This document shows positions 24,464-31,305 of a stretch of DNA of 64,000 bases, in pieces; position 1 is the first letter of the stretch; each line of letters starts with the position of its first letter. The position numbers were made by a program, and so were the translations under genes. The notes under the pieces are model-generated. The model was not told the origin of the DNA. It did not search any database and was given only the letters and a program-made list of their open reading frames with translations. The stretch comes from Adlercreutzia muris (lineage in GTDB: Bacteria; Actinomycetota; Coriobacteriia; Coriobacteriales; Eggerthellaceae), in assembly GCF_008831045.1 (NCBI RefSeq), contig NZ_WAJS01000009.1:26032-90031 (forward strand), written 5' to 3'.

Positions 24464-24928
24464 GCGTCGCAGCCGCGATGTTCGCCGCAGCGGGTGATCG
24501 GGGCTTTCGCGGAAAACCGCAGCGACGAGCCGTCTTCCCCGACGGCCGCCGGGCCGACGCTGCTTGGCTCGCCAGTGCCGCTGAATCTGGCTCCAAGGCC
24601 GGTTGCTTTTGCGCAAATGCATAGAAGGCGGGAGGCACGTACTACTACTCCGCCTGGTCGAAGGCCAAGGCAGTGAAGACGAAGAAGTAGCGCCGTCGGC
24701 CCCGCTTCCCGACTTTCCGGCCCCGAATCGGCGGATGTGGCGACACGTCCTTCGCTTCGGGGCCATTCTGCGTGTTGCGGGGGTTGCTTCCGGCCCCAAA
24801 TCGCCGCCTGTGCCGACACGAGAGCCGATTCGGGGCCAGCCTCCAAGCGATGGCGGGGTAGGCGCGCGGCCGTTATGCGCTAGAATGTCATCCAACGTTT
24901 TGACGGACGCGATACGACGGGAGAGCCT
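24464..24928. repeat. Non-coding gap with a degenerate direct repeat and partial inverted copy
   Basis: Between the transporter and pyrK. Two 33-nt copies at 24715-24747 and 24788-24820 share 28 positions, both beginning TTCCGGCCCC and ending CGACACG. The inverted fragment GCCGATTCGGGGCC (24824-24837) matches part of copy 1 exactly on the other strand. The first 200 bp contain no credible gene; short open frames lack ribosome sites. A possible pyrK -10, TAGAAT, is at 24881-24886, but no good -35 accompanies it. Confidence 0.6.
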
Positions 24929-25723
24929 ATGGCGCTTTGCAACGAGAACGCCCCCATTCTGGTGAACGAGGAAGCGGGGTGCAACATCTGGCTCATGACC
25001 GTGGTCGCGCCCGAGATCGCGGCGGCGGCGCGGCCGGGGCAGTTCGTGCACGTGCGCGTGCCCGGCATGGACGACCATATCCTGCGCCGGCCTTTGGGCA
25101 TCTACGCGACCGATGCGGAAGCGGGCACCGTGGACATGATGTACCAGGTGCTCGGCTTCGGCACCGACCGCATGACCGCGCTCGTCCCCGGCGATGCGGT
25201 GGAGCTCATCGGTGCCATCGGCCGCGGCTGGCAGCCTCCCGCGGGCTGCAAGCGGGCGCTCGTCGTGGCCGGCGGCGTGGGAAGCGCGCCTCTGTACCCG
25301 CTCGTGGAAGAACTCAAGGCGTCCGGTGCGGAGGTGACGGCCGTGCTCGGCGCCTCCACCATCGATGCCCTCGTGGCCCGCGAACGCTACGGGGCCGCTC
25401 TCGGCTGCGAGCCGGCCTGCTCCACCGACGACGGCACTTTCGGGCGCGCCGGCTTCTGCACACCGCTCGTGGAAGAGGCACTGACTGCGGCCGAGGCGGC
25501 CGGCGAGCCCTACGATTACGTGGCCTGCTGCGGGCCGGAGCCCCTCATGCGCATCGTGGCCGCCATGGCCGCCGATGCGGGCGTGTTCTGCGAGGTGTCC
25601 CTCGAGCGCCGCATGGCCTGCGGTGTGGGGGCGTGTTTGTCCTGCGTGGTCGACACGGTGGCCGGCAAGCGCCGCGCCTGCGTGGACGGCCCGGTGTTCC
25701 CCGCGAGCGAGGTGGTGTGGTAA
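24929..25723 (+). CDS. pyrK: Dihydroorotate dehydrogenase electron-transfer subunit
   Basis: 264 residues. Moves electrons from PyrD to NAD+ through FAD and a [2Fe-2S] cluster. FAD binding is shown by RRPLGIY (about 55-61), NAD binding by VVAGGVGSAPLYPL, and the cluster by CGVGACLSC with two further cysteines. The TAA overlaps the pyrD ATG by one base. Presence of PyrK defines the enzyme as class 1B. Confidence 0.95.
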   Translation: MALCNENAPILVNEEAGCNIWLMTVVAPEIAAAARPGQFVHVRVPGMDDHILRRPLGIYATDAEAGTVDMMYQVLGFGTDRMTALVPGDAVELIGAIGRGWQPPAGCKRALVVAGGVGSAPLYPLVEELKASGAEVTAVLGASTIDALVARERYGAALGCEPACSTDDGTFGRAGFCTPLVEEALTAAEAAGEPYDYVACCGPEPLMRIVAAMAADAGVFCEVSLERRMACGVGACLSCVVDTVAGKRRACVDGPVFPASEVVW

Positions 25724-26655
25724 TGCAGCGTTCCCCCAAAGAGACATCGGTCAAGCTGGCCGTGAACCTCGGCGGCCTGGCCATGAAAAACCCGGTCACC
25801 ACCGCCTCGGGCACCTTCGGCGCCGGACGCGAGTACCACGACTTCGTGGACGTGGCGGCCCTGGGCGCCGTTACCACCAAGGGCGTGTCGCTGAACGGCT
25901 GGGAGGGCAACGCGAGCCCCCGCATCGCCGAGACCGCTTCGGGTATGCTGAACTCCATCGGGCTGCAGAACCCCGGGGTCGCGCACCTGAAGGAGGTGGA
26001 GCTGCCCTGGCTCGCTTCCATCGGCGCCACGGCCATGGTGAACGTGTCGGGGCATTCCTTCGACGAGTACGTGGCCGTCATCGAAGCCCTGGAAGAGGCT
26101 CCCGTGGCCGCCTACGAGGTGAACATCTCGTGCCCGAACGTGGACGCCGGCGGCATGACCATGGGCTGTCACGGGCCTTCCGTGGAGAAGGTCGTCTCCA
26201 TGTGCCGGGCCGCCACGAAGCGCCCGCTCATCGTGAAGCTCACCCCCAACGTCACCGACGTGGCCGAGATCGCCCGCGCCGCCGAGGCGGCCGGGGCCGA
26301 CGCCATCTCGCTCATCAACACGCTTTTGGGCATGGCCATCGACGCGCGCACCCGCACGCCGAAGCTGGCCCGGGTGGTGGGCGGCTTCTCGGGCCCGGCG
26401 GTAAAGCCCGTGGCCCTGCGCATGGTGTGGCAGGTGGCCCAGGCCGTGAAAGTGCCGGTGCTCGGCATGGGCGGCATCTCCACTGGCGAGGACGCCGTGG
26501 AGTTCATGCTGGCCGGTGCCACCGCCGTGGCCGTGGGCACCGCGAACTTCGTGAACCCCACCGCCACCGTGGATGTCATCGACGGTGTCATCGACTACTG
26601 CGAGGAACAGGGCGTCGCCGACGTCAACGAGCTGATTGGAGCCCTCACGTGCTAA
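25723..26655 (+). CDS. pyrD: Dihydroorotate dehydrogenase, class 1B catalytic subunit
   Basis: 310 residues, FMN-dependent TIM barrel oxidising dihydroorotate to orotate. The catalytic cysteine of class 1 enzymes is in NISCPNVDAGG (about residue 133). TTASGTFGAG near the start and GMGGISTGEDAVEF bind FMN and its phosphate. It works with PyrK and NAD+. Its last codons overlap pyrF by 7 nt. Confidence 0.96.
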   Translation: MQRSPKETSVKLAVNLGGLAMKNPVTTASGTFGAGREYHDFVDVAALGAVTTKGVSLNGWEGNASPRIAETASGMLNSIGLQNPGVAHLKEVELPWLASIGATAMVNVSGHSFDEYVAVIEALEEAPVAAYEVNISCPNVDAGGMTMGCHGPSVEKVVSMCRAATKRPLIVKLTPNVTDVAEIARAAEAAGADAISLINTLLGMAIDARTRTPKLARVVGGFSGPAVKPVALRMVWQVAQAVKVPVLGMGGISTGEDAVEFMLAGATAVAVGTANFVNPTATVDVIDGVIDYCEEQGVADVNELIGALTC

Positions 26656-27377
26656 CCTCCTTCGATTCCATTCCCGCCCGCGACCGCGTCATCGTGGCCC
26701 TCGACTGCGACGCCTGGGAGGCCATCGCGCTGGCCGACAAGCTTCAGGGCCACGCGCAGTGGCTCAAGATCGGCATGACGCTGTACTACGCCGAGGGGCC
26801 CGCCATCGTGAAGATGTTCAAGCGCCGCGGTTTCAACGTGTTCCTCGATCTGAAGTTCCACGACATCCCGCACCAGGTGGAAGGGGCCGCTCGCTCGGCG
26901 GCGGCCAGCGGAGCCGACATGATCACCATGCACACCGTGGGCGGCATCCCCATGATGGAGGCGGCCCAGCGCGGGGCGGCGGCCGGCGCGGCCGAGTGGG
27001 GCGGGGAGGTGCCCGCCACCCTGGGCATCACCGTGCTCACCTCCATGGACGCGGCCACCCTGGCGGCCACGGGCGTCACGCGGCCTCTGCCCGAGCAGGT
27101 GGCGGCCCTGGCGGCCCAGGCCAAGCAGGCGGGCATCTCCGGCGTGGTGGCCTCGCCCCAAGAGGCGAGCGTCTTGCGGGAGATCTTGGGCCCCGACGGG
27201 TTCATCGTCACCCCCGGCGTGCGCCCGGCCGGCGCCTCCCTGGGCGACCAGAGCCGCGTGGCCACCCCGGCCCAGGCCTTCGCCAATGGGGCGTCGCACA
27301 TCGTGGTGGGCCGGCCCATCACCGAGGCCGCCGACCCGGTGGCCGCCTTCGAGGCCATTGCGACGGAATTGGCCTAG
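26649..27377 (+). CDS. pyrF: Orotidine 5'-phosphate decarboxylase
   Basis: 242 residues; makes UMP from OMP. The catalytic tetrad region DLKFHDIPHQV (about 62-72) is complete, with VIVALDCD at the start and GVRPAG and the phosphate-binding VVGRPIT near the end. The start is a GTG at 26649 inside the pyrD end, with TTGGAG upstream. pyrE and carAB are not in this window. Confidence 0.96.
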   Translation: MLTSFDSIPARDRVIVALDCDAWEAIALADKLQGHAQWLKIGMTLYYAEGPAIVKMFKRRGFNVFLDLKFHDIPHQVEGAARSAAASGADMITMHTVGGIPMMEAAQRGAAAGAAEWGGEVPATLGITVLTSMDAATLAATGVTRPLPEQVAALAAQAKQAGISGVVASPQEASVLREILGPDGFIVTPGVRPAGASLGDQSRVATPAQAFANGASHIVVGRPITEAADPVAAFEAIATELA

Positions 27378-27383
27378 GAGTTT

Positions 27384-27465
27384 CGCCGCCGTCGCGGGTC
27401 GCGGCGGCGCTTCTTTGGAGCGGGCTTCAAGGATTTCTGGAGCCTGCTCCAAAGAAAACTTTCTC
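27384..27465 (+). terminator. Tandem terminator-like hairpins after pyrF
   Basis: First, a GC hairpin (27384-27410, CGCCGCCG with CGGCGGCG) followed by CTTCTTT. Second, a 16-bp stem with one mismatch (27411-27426 with 27441-27456) whose ends are TTCTTT and AAAGAA, followed by CTTTCTCGTTTT. The second could act on both strands. Confidence 0.75.
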
Positions 27466-27584
27466 GTTTTGGCTGATACATTGAAGGTTTCATCACATTT
27501 ACGGGTTCTGCGTGAATTACATGTTGTTTTGTCATGAATGGGTGGTATGATTTCGGCAGCCCTAACCGGAAGGAGAACAACATC

Positions 27585-27896
27585 ATGGCTATCCCTCAAC
27601 TCAGCCCCGAAGCTCGTGCCGAGGCTCTTGAGAAGGCAAAGGCCGCGCGGATCAAGCGCGCCGAGGTTCGTGAAGAGCTGAAGACCGGCAAACTCACCGT
27701 CGCTCAGGTGCTCGCCATGCGCGAGGATCCCATCGTGGGTCGCATGAAGATCTCCACCCTCATCGAGACGCTGCCGGGCTACGGCAAGGCCAAGGCCGAG
27801 CGCATCATGCGGGAGCTCCAGATCGCCGAGAGCCGCCGCATCCGCGGCATCGGCGAGCGTCAGCGCGAGGCCCTGCTGGCCCGTCTGACGAAGTAG
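27585..27896 (+). CDS. mihF: Actinobacterial integration host factor
   Basis: 103 residues. A small basic DNA-binding protein, unrelated in fold to enterobacterial IHF, that organises the nucleoid in Actinobacteria. The family pattern is clear: PQLSPEARAEALEKA at the start, IVGRMKISTLIETLPGYGK with the helix-hairpin-like turn, and IAESRRIRGIGERQREALL at the end. The ATG at 27585 has GGAAGGAGA 8 nt upstream. Order mihF-gmk-rpoZ is conserved in Actinobacteria and supports the phylum call. Confidence 0.94.
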   Translation: MAIPQLSPEARAEALEKAKAARIKRAEVREELKTGKLTVAQVLAMREDPIVGRMKISTLIETLPGYGKAKAERIMRELQIAESRRIRGIGERQREALLARLTK

Positions 27897-27922
27897 CACC
27901 GTTCACAGTAGCAAGGGAATAC

Positions 27923-28489
27923 ATGCGAACCGGAAACCTTTTCGTCATCAGCGGCCCCTCGGGGGCCGGCAAGGGAACCCTCGTCACGCGACTGCTTGAG
28001 GAGGTGCCCGACACCTGGGTTTCCGTTTCGGCCACCACGCGACGCCCCCGTCCCGGAGAGGAAGAGGGCGTCAGCTACTATTTTCTCGATCGGGAGGACT
28101 TCCTCGCCCTCGCGGACGAGGGCGGCTTTCTCGAATGGGCCGAGTACGCGGGCAACTGCTACGGCACCCCCTTAGCCTCGGTACAGCGGGAGATGGCTGC
28201 GGGCAGGCAGGTGATCTTGGAGATCGAGGTGCAGGGCGCCCTTCAAGTGAGGGAGAAGATGCCCGAGGCGCACCTCGTGTTCATCGAGCCGCCGTCGCTG
28301 GAAGAGCTGGAGCGGCGTCTGCGGGGGCGCGGCACCGAGGCCGATGATGTGGTGAGAAAGCGCATGGAGACGGCTCTGGTGGAGCTTTCCCACAAAATGG
28401 AGTATGATATACGGCTGGTAAACGACGATCTGGACGAAGCCGTCGCCCAACTGGTCGCTTACGTGAACAACACCGCCGAGCAGAAGTAA
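27923..28489 (+). CDS. gmk: Guanylate kinase
   Basis: 188 residues; phosphorylates GMP to GDP. The P loop is SGPSGAGKGT (residues about 10-19), the GMP-binding motif TTRRPRPGEEEGVSYYF follows, with GFLEWAEYAGNCYGT. Length is normal. It is 26 nt after mihF and 15 nt before rpoZ, one transcription unit. Confidence 0.96.
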   Translation: MRTGNLFVISGPSGAGKGTLVTRLLEEVPDTWVSVSATTRRPRPGEEEGVSYYFLDREDFLALADEGGFLEWAEYAGNCYGTPLASVQREMAAGRQVILEIEVQGALQVREKMPEAHLVFIEPPSLEELERRLRGRGTEADDVVRKRMETALVELSHKMEYDIRLVNDDLDEAVAQLVAYVNNTAEQK

Positions 28490-28504
28490 GAGGAATTTTC
28501 ATCT

Positions 28505-28765
28505 ATGAGCATCATCGAGCCGAAGATCGACGTCCTTCTGGACCGCACCGATAACGACCGCTTCCTGCTGTGCGCCCTGGCCTCCAAGCGCGCCCACGAC
28601 ATCAACGACATGATGCGGGGCCAGCGCGACCGCGCCATCCAGCTGCAGACCGCCGTGGAGATCGCCCGCGCCGCTGACACGAAGCCCCTGTCCATGGCCT
28701 TCAACGAGGTGGCCCGCGGCGAGGTATCCTACGACCCCGAGTCCATTGATGTTAAAAACCATTAA
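28505..28765 (+). CDS. rpoZ: RNA polymerase omega subunit
   Basis: 86 residues; helps assemble RNA polymerase by binding beta-prime. The omega pattern is seen: IIEPKIDVLLD at the start, YLLC-type FLLCALASKRAHDINDM and then a variable tail. The stop codon lies inside a perfect 30-bp palindrome, so the last codons are constrained by that DNA structure. Confidence 0.93.
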   Translation: MSIIEPKIDVLLDRTDNDRFLLCALASKRAHDINDMMRGQRDRAIQLQTAVEIARAADTKPLSMAFNEVARGEVSYDPESIDVKNH

Positions 28766-28780
28766 TTAATGGTTTTTAAC
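28751..28780. repeat. Perfect 30-bp AT-rich palindrome across the rpoZ stop
   Basis: Left half 28751-28765 and right half 28766-28780 are exact reverse complements with no loop. It holds TTAATTAA at its centre and A5/T5 runs in the arms, in a region of very high GC. The final rpoZ codons and TAA are inside. It could be a bidirectional terminator or a protein-binding site. Confidence 0.85.
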
Positions 28781-28790
28781 CCGACGCTGC

Positions 28791-28890
28791 GAAGCCCCGT
28801 AACGCCCAATCTTGACGCTCCAAGTCCTTGCCGCGTACCCCCGTACGCTTCCTCGGTCTTTCGCGTCAGCCTTGGGCGTTACGGGGCTTC
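28791..28890. repeat. Long nested foldback element E2
   Basis: Perfect 19-bp outer arms (28791-28809 and 28872-28890), then TGACGC (28813-28818) with GCGTCA (28863-28868), then GCGTAC (28833-28838) with GTACGC (28843-28848). The flanks CCGACGCTGCG and TCGCTGACTT recur almost exactly around E1 at 16972-17071. Confidence 0.8.
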
Positions 28891-28894
28891 TCGC

Positions 28895-28923
28895 TGACTT
28901 ACTACGCCAACCCGTGCTACAAA
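28895..28923 (+). promoter_or_regulatory. Possible thiI promoter
   Basis: TGACTT (28895-28900) and TACAAA (28918-28923) at 17-bp spacing, directly at the right flank of E2. A second TTAATTAA stands just downstream. Confidence 0.4.
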
Positions 28924-28951
28924 AATCTTAATTAATAGATATCAGAGGGCC

Positions 28952-30172
28952 ATGATGGAATTTCAGAGAATCATTCTCGTGCACTACCACGAAATCGGGC
29001 TGAAGGGGCGCAATCGCGGCGTGTTCGAGAAGCGCCTCCAGAAGAACTTGGAGGCGCTTCTCGGTGCGTACCCGATCGTCACCATCCATCGCATCTCCGG
29101 GCGGCTGCTCGTGTTCCTCAGGGAGGGCACGTCCTTGGAGGTGGCCAACGAGTGCGCCGATGCCATTCTGGGCGTGCCCGGCGTGGCCCGGGTGTCCTGC
29201 GGCTTCAAGTGCGAGCAGGAGATGGAGGCCATGGGCCGGGCGGCCTGCATCGCCCTGGCCGAGGCAGAGCCCTTCCAGACCTTCAAGGTGAGCGCCCGGC
29301 GCAATCACACCACATTTCCCATCGACTCCATGCAGCTGAACCGCGACATCGGCGCGGTGCTCTGCGAGGAGTTCCCCGCCAAGAACGTCCAGATGAAGGA
29401 CCAGGACGTTACCGTGGGCGTGGAAGTGGTGGAGGGCTCCACCTATGTGTACGCCCGCAGCATCCGGGGCATCGGCGGCCTGCCCGTGGGCAGCTCCGGA
29501 ACCGTAGTGGCCCTGCTGTCCTCGGGTATCGACTCGCCCGTGGCGCTTTGGCGCATGGCCCGGCGCGGCGCGGTGTGCGTGGGCGTGCACTTCTCCGGGC
29601 GCCCCCAAACCTCGGATGCCTCGGAGTTTCTGGTGGACGACATCGCCCGCGTGCTCGAGCGCACCGGCTGCATCGCCCGGGTGTACGTGGTGCCCTTCGG
29701 CGACTATCAGCGCGAGATATCCCTGGCCTGTCCGCCGGGCCTGCGGGTCATCCTCTACCGCCGCCTCATGTTCAAGGTGGCCGAGGAGATCGCCCGGCGC
29801 GAACGGGCCGGGGCCCTGGTGACGGGCGAGAGCCTGGGCCAGGTGGCCTCCCAGACCCTCGACAACATCCGCGCCACCGACGCCGCCGTGGCCATGCCGG
29901 TGCTGCGGCCCCTCATCGGCTCGGACAAGCTGGAGATCATCGATGCGGCCCAGCGCCTGGGCACCTTCGAGATCTCGTCCATGGATGCGCCGGACTGCTG
30001 CACGTTGTTCATGCCGCGCAACCCCGAGACCCATGCGAAGTTGGCCGACGTGGAGGCCGCCGAGGCCGCCTATCCGATGGGGGAATGGGTGCAGGCCCTG
30101 GCCGATGCGGCCGAGCCCCGCGACTACGCCTGCCCGGCCTACCGGCCGCCGAGGAAAACCGGGGCCCGCTAG
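28952..30172 (+). CDS. thiI: tRNA 4-thiouridine synthase
   Basis: 406 residues. Adenylates and thiolates U8 of tRNA and can pass sulfur to thiazole synthesis. An N-terminal ferredoxin-like/THUMP RNA-binding region (about 60-165) is followed by the PP-loop ATPase motif LLSSGIDSP (about 189) and the Cys pair PDCCTLFMPR (about 349). No C-terminal rhodanese domain is present, so this is the short form. Two in-frame ATGs, 28952 and 28955, are possible; AGAGGG at 28944-28949 suits the second slightly better. Confidence 0.92.
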   Translation: MMEFQRIILVHYHEIGLKGRNRGVFEKRLQKNLEALLGAYPIVTIHRISGRLLVFLREGTSLEVANECADAILGVPGVARVSCGFKCEQEMEAMGRAACIALAEAEPFQTFKVSARRNHTTFPIDSMQLNRDIGAVLCEEFPAKNVQMKDQDVTVGVEVVEGSTYVYARSIRGIGGLPVGSSGTVVALLSSGIDSPVALWRMARRGAVCVGVHFSGRPQTSDASEFLVDDIARVLERTGCIARVYVVPFGDYQREISLACPPGLRVILYRRLMFKVAEEIARRERAGALVTGESLGQVASQTLDNIRATDAAVAMPVLRPLIGSDKLEIIDAAQRLGTFEISSMDAPDCCTLFMPRNPETHAKLADVEAAEAAYPMGEWVQALADAAEPRDYACPAYRPPRKTGAR

Positions 30173-30549
30173 ACCGGGGCCTCGACATCCATCGCGTCAT
30201 GTCAAGGGCGGGAGCTGCGGCTGCCGCCCTTGTTGCGTGGGGCGGGGGTCGACTTCCGACGACTGTGGAAGGCGCCGCTCGGGTCACGCGGCCCCGGGCT
30301 CGCTGCCCAGTGAGGAAGACGCTTCGGAACGGAGGAAGAGGCGCGGGGACGGCTCGGGGGCGAATAGCGCGAGGCTACGGGGTGCATCGGAGATGAGCGG
30401 GGCGGGCTTCGGGGACGGCTTGGGGGCGAATAGCGCGGGATTTCAGGAGACGCCGGGGCGGCGCGCGGCAGGAGCGAGGTGCGGTCAAGGTGCGACATAA
30501 GTGCGGTTTGCGCTTGGTAGAGTGGGGCCGGTCGTTCTAAGGAGAAACC
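30173..30549. repeat. Non-coding gap with a 27-bp direct repeat
   Basis: Repeat copies at 30345-30371 and 30411-30437 differ at one base and start 66 bp apart; both contain CGAATAGCGCG. The rest of the gap is G-rich on the plus strand. Open frames on both strands cross it, but none has gene-like features. Confidence 0.6.
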
Positions 30550-31305
30550 GTGGCCTTCCAAGATCAAGCCGTGGGCATCTGCGCCCGCCTCCACCTCACT
30601 GCTGTGCGCAAGCCGATTCTCATCGGCATCGTCGTCGTGCTGGGCGTCGTGGCTGCCTCGGCCGTCCTCGCCCTGGCGTCTCCCGCCGCTGCGGGCGAGG
30701 TTGTCGCGGTGATCTCCGCGCAAGAGAGATCCGTTGTTGGGGAGGACGCCAGTGGGGCGGAGGCGGCGGCGGGAGAGGGGGAGACGATCTCGGCGGAACG
30801 AGAGGCTGAGGGCGGCAACGAGGGAGATTCACGGAGCGGGGAGGCGTCCCTTGGCGGCGCAGGGTCCGAGACGATGCTGTGCGTCCATGTGGACGGGGAG
30901 GTGGCCGCCCCCGGTGTCTACTACCTGCCGGAGGGCAGTCGCGTCGTCGATGCCGTAGAGGCTGCCGGCGGCATGACCGGCGATGCGCGCTCGTCCGGGG
31001 TGAACCTGGCCCAGGGACTTACCGATGGCCAGCAAGTGCTCATACCGGGCCCCGACGATGTGCCCGGTGCCGCGGATTCACCGGCAGGAGGAGAGGGGGC
31101 GGCTGCGGGCGATGAGCGAGTCAACGTCAACACCGCTACGGCAGCGGAGCTGGAGACCCTCGACGGCATCGGCGAGGTCACGGCGGCCAAGATCATCGCC
31201 GAGCGCGAGGCCCACGGTCCCTTCGCCTCGCCCGAGGACCTCAAGCGCGTCTCGGGCATTGGCGACAAGAAGATCGAGGCTCTGCGAGATCGCATCTGTC
31301 TATGA
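30550..31305 (+). CDS. comEA: ComEA-type DNA-uptake/helix-hairpin-helix protein
   Basis: 251 residues. One N-terminal membrane segment (about 21-48) anchors it outside the cell; an acidic, Ala/Gly/Glu-rich linker (50-108) follows, then an SLBB-like domain (HVDGEVAAPGVYYLP, LIPGP) and a C-terminal double helix-hairpin-helix that binds DNA (VNVNTATAAELETLDGIGE, LKRVSGIGDKKIE). In competence systems it takes DNA at the surface and hands it to ComEC, the next gene, which overlaps by 4 nt. The GTG start has AAGGAGAAACC upstream. Confidence 0.93.
   Translation: MAFQDQAVGICARLHLTAVRKPILIGIVVVLGVVAASAVLALASPAAAGEVVAVISAQERSVVGEDASGAEAAAGEGETISAEREAEGGNEGDSRSGEASLGGAGSETMLCVHVDGEVAAPGVYYLPEGSRVVDAVEAAGGMTGDARSSGVNLAQGLTDGQQVLIPGPDDVPGAADSPAGGEGAAAGDERVNVNTATAAELETLDGIGEVTAAKIIAEREAHGPFASPEDLKRVSGIGDKKIEALRDRICL

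Noticed and set aside
24460..24846. Open frames on both strands in the gap between the transporter and pyrK.
   Set aside because: They cover the direct repeats and lack ribosome sites or protein-like features.
30202..30723. Minus-strand frame of 173 codons across the comEA upstream gap.
   Set aside because: Its repeated Ser/Pro/Arg stretch comes from the DNA direct repeat, and its first third is the shadow of comEA.
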